Part shown: positions 17,464 through 27,213 of the stretch, piece after piece
How the letters are laid out: every line of letters begins with the position of its first letter
Numbering within the stretch: the first letter of the stretch is position 1
Source of the DNA: Celeribacter ethanolicus
GTDB taxonomy: Bacteria; Pseudomonadota; Alphaproteobacteria; Rhodobacterales; Rhodobacteraceae
Direction: 5' to 3'
NCBI RefSeq assembly: GCF_001550095.1
Contig: NZ_LRUC01000045.1
Location: 62,001 to 126,000, forward strand
DNA length: 64,000 nt
Position numbers and translations under genes: made by a program
The notes under the pieces: model-generated
Seen by the model: the letters and a program-made list of their open reading frames with translations, nothing else
Told to the model about the DNA's origin: nothing
Databases searched by the model: none

Positions 17464-19608
17464 ATGGCTGAAAGATCCTTCGCCAAGGAAGTCCAGAAAC
17501 TCAGACAAGGCGACGGGGAGGTCTTCACCGGCGAAGGCATCCTCGGCATCACCAAGGCCCTGCTGGAAAACGGCGTCGGCTATGTCGGCGGCTATCAGGG
17601 CTCGCCGATTTCGCACCTGATGGATGTTCTGGCCGATGCGCAGGAGATCCTCGGCGAGCTGGGCGTGCATTTCGAGGCCTCCGCCAACGAGGCCACTGCC
17701 ACCGCCATGCTCGCGGCCTCGGTGCATTATCCGATCCGCGGCGCCGTCACCTATAAATCCGTCGTCGGCACCAATGTGGCCTCCGATGCACTCTCCAACC
17801 TCGCCTCGGGCGGGGTCACGGGTGGCGCGCTGATCATCGTGGGCGAGGATTTCGGCGAAGGCTCCTCGATCATGCAGGAACGCACCTATGCGTTCGCCAT
17901 GAAATCGCAGGTCTGGATGCTCGATCCGCGCCCGAACCTGCCCTGCATCACCAAGGCGGTGGGCGACGGGTTCGAGCTTTCGGAAGTGTCGAACACGCCC
18001 GTGATGTTGCAGGTCGGCATCCGCTCCTGCCACGTTCACGGCCATTTCACCGCAAAGGACAACAAGCGTCCTTCGATGACCGTGTCCGATGCGCTGGAGA
18101 ACCCGCGCCGCGATCTGAACCGCATCGTCCTGCCACCCGCGACCTATCTGCACGAGCAGGAAAAGCTCACGAAACGCCTGCCCGCCGCGCAGAATTTCAT
18201 TGTCGAGCGCGAGATCAACGAACGCTTTGGCAGGAAAGATGCGAAAGTCGGCCTGATCCTTCAGGGCGGCGCCTATAACACCGTGATCCGGGCTTTGAAC
18301 CGTCTGGGCCTTGCCGATCTCTATGGCGACACCGAGGTCGACATGATGGTGCTGAACTGCATCTATCCGCTGGTGGATGAGCAGTTGATGGACTTCTGTG
18401 AGGGCAAGGACGCGGTTCTGGTGATCGAGGAAGGCCACCCGAATTACATCGAACAACAGATCGCCACCATGCTCTACAAGCGCGGCAAAACCGTGAAGCT
18501 CGAAGGCAAGGGCGTGCTGCCGATGGGCGGCGAATACACCGGGCAGGTGATGGTCGACAGCCTCGGGGCCTTCTTCGCGCAATACGCGCCCTCAATGCTG
18601 CCGGTTGCGAAAACCGCCACCAACGAGGAACCCGTCGCGATCCCCGATCTGTCGAAAACCCTGCCGGGGCGTCCGCCCGGGTTCTGCACCGGCTGCCCGG
18701 AACGCCCGATTTTCGCCGCCACCAAACTCGTGGAGGAAGAGCTGGGCGAGCACCACATTTCCTCCGACATCGGCTGTCACCTGTTCTCGATCATGCCGCC
18801 CTTCGATCTTGGCGCGACGACCATGGGCTACGGCCTCGGCCCCGCCTCCGCCGCCGCCTTCCACAATGAGAACAAAAAGGGCCGTCGCTCGATCTCTTTC
18901 GTCGGCGATGGTGGGTTCTGGCACAACGGGCTGACCTCGTCGGTGGGCAATGCGGTGTTCAACAAATCCGACAACGTGATCGTTATCGTCGACAATTTCT
19001 ACTCCTCCGCGACCGGCGGTCAGGACATCCTGTCGTCCCGCGCCGTCAACAAGACGAAGCAGACCCAGAACTCCATTGTCGAGGCCTGTAAGGGCATGGG
19101 CGTGAAATGGGTGCGTCAGGTGGATCGCACCTATGACGTGACCAAGATGCGCGACACTTTGAAAGAGGCGCTTACCACCGAGGAGGAAGGCCCCAAGGTC
19201 ATCGTCGCCTCGTCGGAATGCATGTTGAACAAACAGCGCCGCGTCAAACCGGAGATGGCCAAGGCCGCCAAGGAAGGCAAACGCGTCGTCCGACCCCGGT
19301 TCGGTGTCGATGAAGACGTCTGCACCGGCGATCATGCCTGCATGCGGCTGTCGGGCTGCCCGTCTTTGTCCGTGAAGGACACGGGCGATCCGCTGCGCGA
19401 CGATCCGGTGGCGGCGATCGACCAGACCTGTGTCGGCTGCGGCAACTGTGGCGAGGTGGCGGATGCCGCCGTGCTCTGCCCGTCCTTCTATCAGGCCGAG
19501 ATCGTCAGCAACCCGACCGAGGGCGAAAAACGCCGCGCCGCGCGCGCCTCGAAAATTATCTCCTGGCTGCAAAGCCGCCGCGACGCGAAACGCGTGGCCT
19601 TTGCCTGA
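17464..19608 (+). CDS. iorA: Indolepyruvate ferredoxin oxidoreductase, alpha subunit
   Basis: A 714-residue 2-oxoacid:ferredoxin oxidoreductase alpha subunit. The N-terminal pyrimidine domain contains GYVGGYQGSPISHLMDVL near residue 40. The thiamine-diphosphate domain has GFCTGCPERPIF near 400 and GDGGFWHNGL near 490. The C-terminal ferredoxin domain shows CTGDHACMRLSGCP and CVGCGNCGEVADAAVLCP. The second motif is a canonical 4Fe-4S site; the first has only three cysteines. Known enzymes oxidatively decarboxylate aryl pyruvates to aryl-acetyl-CoA. It is followed 12 bases later by the beta-type gene. Confidence 0.9.
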   Translation: MAERSFAKEVQKLRQGDGEVFTGEGILGITKALLENGVGYVGGYQGSPISHLMDVLADAQEILGELGVHFEASANEATATAMLAASVHYPIRGAVTYKSVVGTNVASDALSNLASGGVTGGALIIVGEDFGEGSSIMQERTYAFAMKSQVWMLDPRPNLPCITKAVGDGFELSEVSNTPVMLQVGIRSCHVHGHFTAKDNKRPSMTVSDALENPRRDLNRIVLPPATYLHEQEKLTKRLPAAQNFIVEREINERFGRKDAKVGLILQGGAYNTVIRALNRLGLADLYGDTEVDMMVLNCIYPLVDEQLMDFCEGKDAVLVIEEGHPNYIEQQIATMLYKRGKTVKLEGKGVLPMGGEYTGQVMVDSLGAFFAQYAPSMLPVAKTATNEEPVAIPDLSKTLPGRPPGFCTGCPERPIFAATKLVEEELGEHHISSDIGCHLFSIMPPFDLGATTMGYGLGPASAAAFHNENKKGRRSISFVGDGGFWHNGLTSSVGNAVFNKSDNVIVIVDNFYSSATGGQDILSSRAVNKTKQTQNSIVEACKGMGVKWVRQVDRTYDVTKMRDTLKEALTTEEEGPKVIVASSECMLNKQRRVKPEMAKAAKEGKRVVRPRFGVDEDVCTGDHACMRLSGCPSLSVKDTGDPLRDDPVAAIDQTCVGCGNCGEVADAAVLCPSFYQAEIVSNPTEGEKRRAARASKIISWLQSRRDAKRVAFA

Positions 19609-19620
19609 GGACTATACAAC

Positions 19621-21171
19621 ATGAACATGCAAGCCAAACCGATCATCGCCCGCCGCTCCCCCGGTCCCGACGGGGAAAAGGTCATCACGCTGGCGGCCCT
19701 CGCCGTCGGCGGTCAGGGCGGCGGGGTGCTCACCAACTGGATCGTCGATGTCGCCGAAGCCAATGGTTATAACGCGCAATCCACCTCGGTCGCGGGCGTG
19801 GCGCAGCGCACCGGAGCGACGATCTATTACGTCGAAATGTGCCGCGACACCGGTCGCCAGCCGGTGTTTGCGCTCTCGCCCGCCGTGGGGGACGTGGACA
19901 TTCTCATGGCCTCGGAGCTCATGGAGGGCGGGCGCGCCATCATGCGCGGCTTCGTGACGCCGGGCCGCACCACGCTCATCGCCTCAACCCACCGCATCCC
20001 CGCCGTGTCGGAAAAAATCGCCCCCGGCGACGGGCGCGCCAACGGGCCGGAGGTGATCAAAGCGATGGACATCGCCGCCGATCACGTTGTGGCCTTCGAC
20101 ATGGAAACCGTCGCGAAAAAGGCGGGTTCGGTGATCTCCTCGTCGCTTCTGGGCGCTCTGGCGGGCTCCGGCGCGCTGCCGTTTTCGCGCGAAAGCTATG
20201 AGGAAGTGATCCGCAAATCGGGCCGGGGCGTCGAGGCCTCGCTGCGGGCCTTTGGCGAGGCTTACGAAATCGCCAAGGGCAACAAACCCGCGCCGGTCTT
20301 TGAAGAGGCCCCGGCGAAGCCCGTCCCGGTGCTCAACGTGCCGGAGAAACTCAAGGCGAAATGGGCCACGCTGGAAAGCCGCCTGACCGCCCTGCCCCTT
20401 GAGGTTCAGGAGATGGCGGGTCTGGGTCTCAAGAAGGTCGTGGATTATCAGGACGTAGACTACGGCAGCGAGTATCTCGACAAGCTGGACGAGATCGTGG
20501 CCCTCGACAAAGCCCCCTATGAGATGAGCGTGAGTGCCGCGAAATACATCGCCCGCGCGCTCTGTTACGACGACATCCTGCGCGTCGCCGACATCAAGAC
20601 CCGCGCCAGCCGCTTTGAGCGCGTCAAGGGCGAGGTCGTCGTGAAAGACGATCAGGTCCTGATGCTGACCGAATATTTCCACCCGCGTTTTGAGGAATTC
20701 ACCACCACCCTGCCCAAGGGCCTCGGCACATGGGTGCAGGGCAAAAAGGGTTTTGAGGCCTGGTACACCAAACGCTTCGACAAGGGCCGCCGTATCCGCA
20801 CCGACAGCCTCCGGGGCTTTCTGATGCTCTGGATCGTGTCCTCCCTGCGCCCGATGCGCCGCAAACTCCTGCGCCATCAAAGCGAAATGGCCCATGTGGC
20901 TGCATGGTTCGCAACCGTCAAAGAGGTCGCCAGGACCGATCCGGCGCTGGCCTCCGAAATCCTCGCCAACTACCGGCTGATCAAGGGCTATTCCGACACC
21001 CACGCCCGTGGCCTGTCGAAATTCGCCCGCGTCATGGGCGCGCTCGATATGCTGAAGGGCCGCACGGATGCCGCCGACTGGATGCGCCGGCTGCGCACAG
21101 CCGCGCTTGAGGATGAAAAGGGCAAGGCACTCGATGGCGCTTTGGCCACCGTCAAAAGCTTTGCGGGGTAA
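19621..21171 (+). CDS. iorB: Indolepyruvate oxidoreductase beta-type subunit with C-terminal extension
   Basis: A 516-residue protein. The N-terminal part (about 20-205) is the gamma/beta domain of 2-oxoacid oxidoreductases: LAALAVGGQGGGVLTNWIVD and NAQSTSVAGVAQRTGATIYYVE are diagnostic. Archaeal IorB is about 200 residues; here some 300 extra residues follow, rich in charged helices (for example LSKFARVMGALDMLKGRTDA), resembling the DUF6537-type tail of proteobacterial fused indolepyruvate oxidoreductases. It would complete the IorA enzyme and lies between iorA and FAD oxidoreductase 2 (3-base gap). The tail function is unknown. Confidence 0.85.
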   Translation: MNMQAKPIIARRSPGPDGEKVITLAALAVGGQGGGVLTNWIVDVAEANGYNAQSTSVAGVAQRTGATIYYVEMCRDTGRQPVFALSPAVGDVDILMASELMEGGRAIMRGFVTPGRTTLIASTHRIPAVSEKIAPGDGRANGPEVIKAMDIAADHVVAFDMETVAKKAGSVISSSLLGALAGSGALPFSRESYEEVIRKSGRGVEASLRAFGEAYEIAKGNKPAPVFEEAPAKPVPVLNVPEKLKAKWATLESRLTALPLEVQEMAGLGLKKVVDYQDVDYGSEYLDKLDEIVALDKAPYEMSVSAAKYIARALCYDDILRVADIKTRASRFERVKGEVVVKDDQVLMLTEYFHPRFEEFTTTLPKGLGTWVQGKKGFEAWYTKRFDKGRRIRTDSLRGFLMLWIVSSLRPMRRKLLRHQSEMAHVAAWFATVKEVARTDPALASEILANYRLIKGYSDTHARGLSKFARVMGALDMLKGRTDAADWMRRLRTAALEDEKGKALDGALATVKSFAG

Positions 21172-21174
21172 GTC

Positions 21175-22719
21175 ATGAGCGAGATTGTCCTCATCGGCGC
21201 CGGGATCAACGGGCTGGTCGCCGCCGCCGAACTGGCTCTGCGCGGCAAAAAGGTCCGCATTCTGGAACGCGGCCCGACGCCGGGCGGGGCGGTGCGGACC
21301 GAAGAGCTGACTCTGCCGGGTTTTCGCCATGACGTGGCCGCCATGAACCTCTCGATGTTCGCGGGCTCCGCCTTCATGGCTGCCCATGGCGCGGACATGG
21401 CGAAACACGGCATGGAATTCGTCCCGATCGACCGCCCCTTCGCCCAGGCGATGGCGCCGGGCGATTACCTTGGCGTCTCGACCGACCCCGAGGAAACGCT
21501 GGCAACCTTCGCCTCCGAGGCGGACAAGGTCACATGGCGGCAGATGATGGCGGAGTTCCCCGAACGTATCGCCGTTCTCGGCCCGCTCTTCGGCACGCCG
21601 ATGCGGCGCGGCCCCCTGCTCAAATATCTCTGGAAAAGCTGGCGCGCGCTGGGCACGACGAAGACGCTCGAGACGCTGCAATTCCTGCTCTCGACCCCGC
21701 GTGCCTGGCTTGAGGACACGTTCGAGGACCCACGCCTGTGCACCGCGCTCTCGACATGGGGGCTGCACATCGACTTTGCCCCCGACGTCGCGGGCGGTGC
21801 GGTCTTTCCCTATCTCGAAGGCATGGCGGGCCAGGCCATGGGTATGGTAATCGGCAAGGGCGGAGCGGATGTGGCGACCCGGGCGCTGGTCTCGATCATC
21901 GCAGCCCACGGCGGGCGGATCGACTGCGACACCGAAGTGACCGAGATCCTTCATGCGAACGGTCAGATCACCGGTGTTGTCGCCAATGGTAAAAAGATTG
22001 AGACCTCAACCATTCTTGCCTCGCTGGCACCGAAACATCTCCTGCGCCTCATAGGCGGCAGTTCCGGCAACGCACGATACGACCGCGGCCTCGCCAAATT
22101 CCGCCATGCCCCCGGCACAATGATGGTGCATCTGGCGCTCGACGCGCCGGTGCCATGGCTGGCCGAGGCGCTCAAGGGCTTTGCCTATGTCCATATCGGG
22201 CGCTCCATGGATACGGCAGCGGCGACCTATGCACAGGCTCTGGCCGGGTTCTTGCCGGAGACTCCGCTTCTGGTGGTCGGCCAGCCCTCGCTCTTCGACC
22301 CGAGCCGCGCGCCCGAAGGCAAACATACGCTCTGGGTTCAGGCCCGCGTTGTGCCCGCCGAGATCAAGGGCGATGAAAAAGGCGAGATTTCCGCAAGAAA
22401 CTGGGCTGATGCGAAAGAGGCCATGGCCGAGCGCGTGCTCGATCTGATCGAGGAACAGGCCCCCGGGTTCCGCGCGCATATCCTCGCTCGCCATGTGGTG
22501 TCGCCGCTCGATCTGGAGGCCGGAAACCCCAATCTCGTCGGCGGCGATCAGGTCTGCGGCTCGCATCACCTGACCCAAAACTTCCTGTTCCGCCCCGTTC
22601 TGGGATTTGCCGATGGCCACACCCCGCTTGAGGGCCTGTCGCTGATCGGCGCGGCCGCCTGGCCGGGCGGCGGCACCGGGGCCGGATCGGGGCATTTCGC
22701 CGCCCAGATGATCAAATAA
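21175..22719 (+). CDS. Phytoene-dehydrogenase-like FAD oxidoreductase, copy 2
   Basis: A 514-residue COG1233 flavoprotein resembling PYROXD2-type oxidoreductases. The N-terminus EIVLIGAGINGLVAAAELAL and RILERGPTPGGAVRTEELTL forms the FAD site, and the C-terminus has AAWPGGGTGAGSGHFAAQ. It shares DPSRAPEGKHTLWVQ, KGDEKGEI and NLVGGDQ with copy 1 at 15400, so the operon holds two diverged paralogues around the MarR and ior genes. Its start is 3 bases after the iorB stop. A role in supplying or consuming electrons, or oxidising a pathway intermediate, is inference. Confidence 0.82.
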   Translation: MSEIVLIGAGINGLVAAAELALRGKKVRILERGPTPGGAVRTEELTLPGFRHDVAAMNLSMFAGSAFMAAHGADMAKHGMEFVPIDRPFAQAMAPGDYLGVSTDPEETLATFASEADKVTWRQMMAEFPERIAVLGPLFGTPMRRGPLLKYLWKSWRALGTTKTLETLQFLLSTPRAWLEDTFEDPRLCTALSTWGLHIDFAPDVAGGAVFPYLEGMAGQAMGMVIGKGGADVATRALVSIIAAHGGRIDCDTEVTEILHANGQITGVVANGKKIETSTILASLAPKHLLRLIGGSSGNARYDRGLAKFRHAPGTMMVHLALDAPVPWLAEALKGFAYVHIGRSMDTAAATYAQALAGFLPETPLLVVGQPSLFDPSRAPEGKHTLWVQARVVPAEIKGDEKGEISARNWADAKEAMAERVLDLIEEQAPGFRAHILARHVVSPLDLEAGNPNLVGGDQVCGSHHLTQNFLFRPVLGFADGHTPLEGLSLIGAAAWPGGGTGAGSGHFAAQMIK

Positions 22720-22853
22720 CCTGCACAGAGCGGGCAAGAACGGGAAAATCCGGCGCATCTGCATCTTTATGCTTTAAATATGAAATAACTATATCCAAAA
22801 TAAAACCAACCGAGTCCGGAAAACGGGCCGGAGATCGCCAACAGGAGAGACAT

Positions 22854-24395
22854 ATGACGGCCAACGGACATCTGACACGGCGCGGCTTCATGGGCGCGTC
22901 CGTCGCGCTCACCGCGCTTCTGGCTTCGGGTGCAAGCGTGCTGGCACAGGACGGCACGAACCTGACCATCGCCTATAACATCCCGGTACAAAGTTGGGAC
23001 CCGACCACCGGCCCCGCCGCCGTGAACCCGGTTTTGCAATCCATCTATCTGGCGGTGTTCGACCGCTATATCGCGCAGGCCCCCGACCTGTCCTTCGGTC
23101 CCGGTCTGCTGACCGACTGGGGCTTCAGCGCGGACCAGTCGAAGATCACCATGACCGTGCGCGACGGCGTGAAATGGCACAACGGTGCCGCGCTCACCCC
23201 CGAGGACATCGTCTGGTCGCTGGAGCGCGCCGCCAATCCGGAGACCGGCAACCCGATGCAATTCGTCTGGTCGAAGATCGGCAATTTCACGGTCGAGAGC
23301 AACGTCATCACCGCCGATGTGCTGGATTTCGAACCGGCGCTGTTCAAATGGATGGCCTTCCTGACCGCCTTCGTGCTGCCGAAAGCCTATTACGAAGAGC
23401 TCGGCGCGGAAGGCTTCGAGAAAGCCCCCATCGGCACCGGCCCCTACATGGTCGACGCTTTCGAGCAAGGCGCCTATGTCCGACTCAAGGCCTTCCCCGA
23501 CTATTGGGGCGACGCGCCGGCATTCGAGACCGTGACGATCAAATTCGTCACCGATGCGGCGTCGCGCGTGGCCGAGGTGGAAAGCGGCAATTCGGACGTC
23601 ACCGTCAACATCCCCTATGAGGAATACGACCGTCTGATCGCCAAGGACGGGCTTTCGGGCGTGGCCGTGCCAATCACCGACATCGGCATGATCTTCCTCA
23701 ACGACACCGGCCCGATGCTCGACAAGAACGTGCGCCTTGCCGCGCATCACGCCATCGACAAGCAATTGATCATCGACCGGCTACTGCGCGGTTATGGCGT
23801 ACCGCTTTCGACGCTCGAAGCGCCGGGCTACGCGGCCTATGACGAGAGCATTGTCGTGACCTACGACCCTGAAAGGTCGAAGGAACTTCTTGCGGCCTCG
23901 GGCTATTCCACCGACAATCCGGTCAAATTCACCATCCAGACCACCCGCGGGCTCAAGCCCAAGGATTACGAGATGGTGCAGGCCATCGTCGGCATGTGGC
24001 GCAAGGTCGGAATCGAAGCGGAGATCGAGGTCTACGAGATCGCCAAGCATTACGAATTGCGCGCCACCGACCAGCTCGCGCCCGCCGCCTTCTACAACTG
24101 GGGCAACTCCATCGGCGACCCGTCGACCGCCACCGGTTTCTCAATGTTCGGCCCCTCGCCGCATGCGGTCTGGGACACCGAGGACCTTGTGAACAGGATT
24201 GCACCGCTCTTTGTCGAACGCGACGAGGCGGCCCGCATCCAGGGCTACAAGGACGTGTCGCGCTACATCGCCGAAGAGGGCTATGTCATCCCGCTTCTGC
24301 AATATGTCATGCCCGTCGTGTTCTCAAACACCGTCTCGGTCACGCCCTATACCTCCGGCGATCTTCTGCCGCAGGCGATCACCCCCGCGACCTGA
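22854..24395 (+). CDS. Peptide-type ABC transporter substrate-binding protein (SBP_bac_5), Tat-type signal
   Basis: A 513-residue periplasmic binding protein. The N-terminus HLTRRGFMGASVALTALL carries a twin-arginine pattern followed by a hydrophobic stretch and a cleavage-like ASVLAQDG, so export by the Tat pathway is likely. The mature opening LTIAYNIPVQSWDPTTGP, the GTGPYMVDAF motif and LKAFPDYWGDAPAFETVTIK are typical of cluster C binding proteins. It begins a second five-gene importer downstream of the ior region, in the same orientation, 134 bases after FAD oxidoreductase 2. The ligand is unknown. Confidence 0.9.
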   Translation: MTANGHLTRRGFMGASVALTALLASGASVLAQDGTNLTIAYNIPVQSWDPTTGPAAVNPVLQSIYLAVFDRYIAQAPDLSFGPGLLTDWGFSADQSKITMTVRDGVKWHNGAALTPEDIVWSLERAANPETGNPMQFVWSKIGNFTVESNVITADVLDFEPALFKWMAFLTAFVLPKAYYEELGAEGFEKAPIGTGPYMVDAFEQGAYVRLKAFPDYWGDAPAFETVTIKFVTDAASRVAEVESGNSDVTVNIPYEEYDRLIAKDGLSGVAVPITDIGMIFLNDTGPMLDKNVRLAAHHAIDKQLIIDRLLRGYGVPLSTLEAPGYAAYDESIVVTYDPERSKELLAASGYSTDNPVKFTIQTTRGLKPKDYEMVQAIVGMWRKVGIEAEIEVYEIAKHYELRATDQLAPAAFYNWGNSIGDPSTATGFSMFGPSPHAVWDTEDLVNRIAPLFVERDEAARIQGYKDVSRYIAEEGYVIPLLQYVMPVVFSNTVSVTPYTSGDLLPQAITPAT

Positions 24396-24462
24396 TCGCG
24401 GCGTTCAGGCCCGGCGATCTCGCCCCTTGATCGCCGGGCCCCTTTGCCAAAACGAGACACTC

Positions 24463-25470
24463 ATGCTTCTCAAGACCGTTCTGACCCGGCTGGCGACGAC
24501 GCTGGTAACGCTGTTCGGCGTGGCCGTCGTTGTGTTCACCCTCGTGCGCGTGGCGCCGGGCAATCCCATTGCGATGATGCTGCCGCCCGGCGCGACCGAA
24601 GAGGACATCGCCAATCTCACCCGGCTTTACGGCTTTGACAAAAGCCTGCCGGAACAATTCGCGATCTGGCTCAGCGGCGTCGTCCAAGGCGATTTCGGCA
24701 CCTCGATCACCCTGCGCCAGCCAGTGATGGAGCTGGTGCTGGGCCGCCTGCCCGCCACTCTGGAACTCTCCATCATGGCGCTCGTCATCGCCGTGACACT
24801 TGGCGGTCTGGTGGCCGTGATCGGCGCGCGCAAACGCGGCACCGGTACCGAAGTCGGGCTCGATCTGACCAATGGCGCGGTGCTCTCTGTGCCGGATTTT
24901 CTCTGGGGGCTGATCTTCGTTCTTCTGTTCGGCGTGCTCTGGCCGGTGCTGTCGATCTCGGGCCGGGTCGATCCAAGGCTCGACATTGATTTCACCTCGA
25001 ATTTCTACGTGATCGAGGGCCTCCTGCGCGGTCGTTTCGATGTGGTCGGCTCGACGCTGTCGCATATGCTGATGCCCGCCATGTCTCTGGCCCTGCCCTT
25101 GGCCGCGATGATCGCGCAGCTTCTCAAACAGTCGCTCAAGGAAGTGCTGCACCTCGATTACACCACGCTCGCCCGTGTTCGCGGGTTTTCCGAAACCGCC
25201 GTCATCCTGCGCGAGGCGCTGCGCAACGCGGCCCTGCCGACGCTCACGCTCGTGGGGGTGCAGTTCACATTCCTGATCGGCGGCACCGTCATCGTGGAGC
25301 GCATCTTCGCCTATGAAGGCCTTGGCAACATGGCGATCGACGCGGTGATCAACCGCGATCTGCCGCTCATTCAGGGCATCGTCATCCTGTTCGCCGCGCT
25401 GTTCATCGTGATCAACCTTCTGGTCGATCTGTCCTACACCCTTCTGAACCCGAGGCTGCGCCATGGCTGA
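24463..25470 (+). CDS. Peptide-type ABC transporter permease (DppB-like)
   Basis: A 335-residue DppB/OppB-family permease. It starts LLKTVLTRLATTLVTLFGVAV and VVFTLVRVAPGNPIAMMLPP, characteristic of the family. The EAA-like loop is TTLARVRGFSETAVILREAL, and the C-terminus ends TLLNPRLRHG. The ATG at 24463 was chosen as the family start; the open frame extends upstream across the end of the binding-protein gene. Its last 8 bases overlap the next permease start, implying coupled translation. Confidence 0.9.
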   Translation: MLLKTVLTRLATTLVTLFGVAVVVFTLVRVAPGNPIAMMLPPGATEEDIANLTRLYGFDKSLPEQFAIWLSGVVQGDFGTSITLRQPVMELVLGRLPATLELSIMALVIAVTLGGLVAVIGARKRGTGTEVGLDLTNGAVLSVPDFLWGLIFVLLFGVLWPVLSISGRVDPRLDIDFTSNFYVIEGLLRGRFDVVGSTLSHMLMPAMSLALPLAAMIAQLLKQSLKEVLHLDYTTLARVRGFSETAVILREALRNAALPTLTLVGVQFTFLIGGTVIVERIFAYEGLGNMAIDAVINRDLPLIQGIVILFAALFIVINLLVDLSYTLLNPRLRHG

Positions 25471-26329
25471 CACCACCACCTCCGCCCCTCGCGCCCGGCG
25501 CATCGGGCCGGTCAACCTGCGGCTCTGGCTGCCGCTTCTGTGGATCGCCCTTGTCATCGCCGCAGCGATTTTCGCGCCTCTGCTGGCCCCGCACGATCCG
25601 CTGGAACAGGACCTGATGCTCGAACGCCTGCCGCCGTGGTTCATCGCGGGCAGCGAGCCGGGCTATTGGCTGGGCACCGACAGTCTGGGCCGCGATGTGC
25701 TGTCGCGGATGATCTATGGCGCCCGCATTGCCCTCATTGTCAGCTTCACCGCCGCTCTCGCCGCCTGCGTCGTCGGCACCGCCATGGGCCTGATCGCAGG
25801 CTTCTATGGCGGCTGGTGGGATCGGGTGATCTCCCGGCTCGTCGACATCTGGATGGCCTTTCCGCCGGTGCTCTTCGCCGTCCTGCTGGTGGCGGTTCTC
25901 GGCACCGGGCTGGGATCGGTCATCCTCGCCATTGCGGTCATCGACTGGACCCGCTTTGCCCGCGTCATCCGGGCCGAGACCATGGTTCAGGCGCGGATGG
26001 ATTACGTCGACAGCGCCCGGATCGGCGGCGCACGCCGGATGACCGCGCTGATCTCGGAAATCCTGCCCAATATCCTGCCCTCGGTTATCGCGCTTCTGAC
26101 GCTCGAAATGGGCATCGCGGTGATCGTCGAGGCGATCCTGTCCTTCGTCAACCTGTCGATCTCCTCGGACGATCCGACATGGGGGGCGATGATCGCCGAA
26201 GGCCGCGGCGCAATCCATTTCGCATGGTGGGTGCTGTTGTTCCCGCTGATCTCGCTGTTCCTGACCGTCCTGAGCTTCTCGACGCTCGGAGAAGGTCTCA
26301 AACGTCATTTCGATCCGGTGCTGCAATGA
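25463..26329 (+). CDS. Peptide-type ABC transporter permease (DppC-like)
   Basis: A 288-residue DppC/OppC-family permease. The N-terminal helix IALVIAAAIFAPLLAPHDP is followed by YWLGTDSLGRDVLSRMIYGA, the family motif. The EAA-like loop lies near YVDSARIGGARRMTALISEI. It overlaps the upstream permease by 8 bases, and its TGA overlaps the ATPase ATG by 3 bases. With the DppB-like partner it forms the channel of the second importer. Confidence 0.92.
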   Translation: MADTTTSAPRARRIGPVNLRLWLPLLWIALVIAAAIFAPLLAPHDPLEQDLMLERLPPWFIAGSEPGYWLGTDSLGRDVLSRMIYGARIALIVSFTAALAACVVGTAMGLIAGFYGGWWDRVISRLVDIWMAFPPVLFAVLLVAVLGTGLGSVILAIAVIDWTRFARVIRAETMVQARMDYVDSARIGGARRMTALISEILPNILPSVIALLTLEMGIAVIVEAILSFVNLSISSDDPTWGAMIAEGRGAIHFAWWVLLFPLISLFLTVLSFSTLGEGLKRHFDPVLQ

Positions 26330-27213
26330 AACCCCATGCCCACACGCTTGACGTGATCAAGCTCAACATCGCCCTGCCGAACGGGCGCCGCCTTTTACGC
26401 GATGTCTCTCTGACTCTCGAACCCGGCGAGGTGCGCGCGCTGGTGGGCGAAAGCGGCGCGGGCAAGTCGATGATCGGCAAATCCGTCCTCGGCATCCTGC
26501 CGCCCAATGTGACGATCACCGAAGGGGAAATCCTGCTCGAGGGCCAGCACCTCAACATGATGACGCCGGCGACCCGGCGCAAAACCGTGGCGCAATCGGC
26601 GGCCTTGATCCCGCAGGACCCGCTGACGGCACTCAACCCGGTGCGCAAGATCGGGCCACAGATCGTGGACCCGCTGGTGCGCATTCAGGGCTGGTCGCGC
26701 AGCGATGCCGAGGCCCGTGCGCTCGATCTTCTCGACCGGGTGCATATCCGCGACCCGAAGCGGGTGATGGGGAGCTATCCGCATGAGCTCTCGGGCGGTA
26801 TGCGCCAGCGCGTGCTGATTGCCGCCGCCTTTGCCCCCTCGCCGCGTCTGATCGTGGCGGACGAACCGACCACGGCGCTCGACGTGACGGTCCAAAAGCA
26901 AATCCTGCGGCTCATTCGCGAACTGCAACAGGAGACCGGCACCGCCGTCCTCTTCGTCACTCATGACATGGGCGTCGTCGCCAAGATCAGCCAGAAGGTC
27001 ACCGTGCTGTTTGCGGGCAAGGTGATGGAGGATGCCCCGACGCCCGAGGTCTTCACCAATCCCCGGCACCCTTACACCCGCGCGCTGATCGCTGCGACCC
27101 CGAGCTATGCCGATCTGGACCGGCCCTTTTCGCCAGTGCCCGCCGCCCTGATCAAGGATCTGCACGCACGGATCGCACAGGACGACATGCTCTACACAGG
27201 AGGCCGCAGATGA
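26326..27213 (+). CDS. Peptide-type ABC transporter ATP-binding protein (DppD-like)
   Basis: A 295-residue ABC ATPase. Walker A is GESGAGKSM near residue 42, the signature LSGGMRQRV near 150, and Walker [13 protein letters not shown] near 170, followed by [11 protein letters not shown] with the switch His. At 295 residues it is slightly short for DppD and lacks an obvious cysteine cluster near its end. Start and stop overlap both neighbours (ATGA), showing tight operon structure with the second importer. Confidence 0.9.
   Translation: MKPHAHTLDVIKLNIALPNGRRLLRDVSLTLEPGEVRALVGESGAGKSMIGKSVLGILPPNVTITEGEILLEGQHLNMMTPATRRKTVAQSAALIPQDPLTALNPVRKIGPQIVDPLVRIQGWSRSDAEARALDLLDRVHIRDPKRVMGSYPHELSGGMRQRVLIAAAFAPSPRLIVADEPTTALDVTVQKQILRLIRELQQETGTAVLFVTHDMGVVAKISQKVTVLFAGKVMEDAPTPEVFTNPRHPYTRALIAATPSYADLDRPFSPVPAALIKDLHARIAQDDMLYTGGRR

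Noticed and set aside
19984-21954. A 656-codon open frame on the minus strand
   Set aside because: Antisense to iorB and FAD oxidoreductase 2, both with strong motifs; shadow frame.
15400-22719. Carotenoid biosynthesis locus, because two proteins resemble phytoene dehydrogenase
   Set aside because: No phytoene synthase, cyclase of carotenoid type or other crt genes are present; the COG1233 family is much broader than carotenoid enzymes.
22761-22772. GCAT-CTTT-ATGC repeat upstream of the second ABC importer as a third copy of the ATGC-N4-GCAT operator
   Set aside because: The arms are in the opposite arrangement, so it is not the same site.
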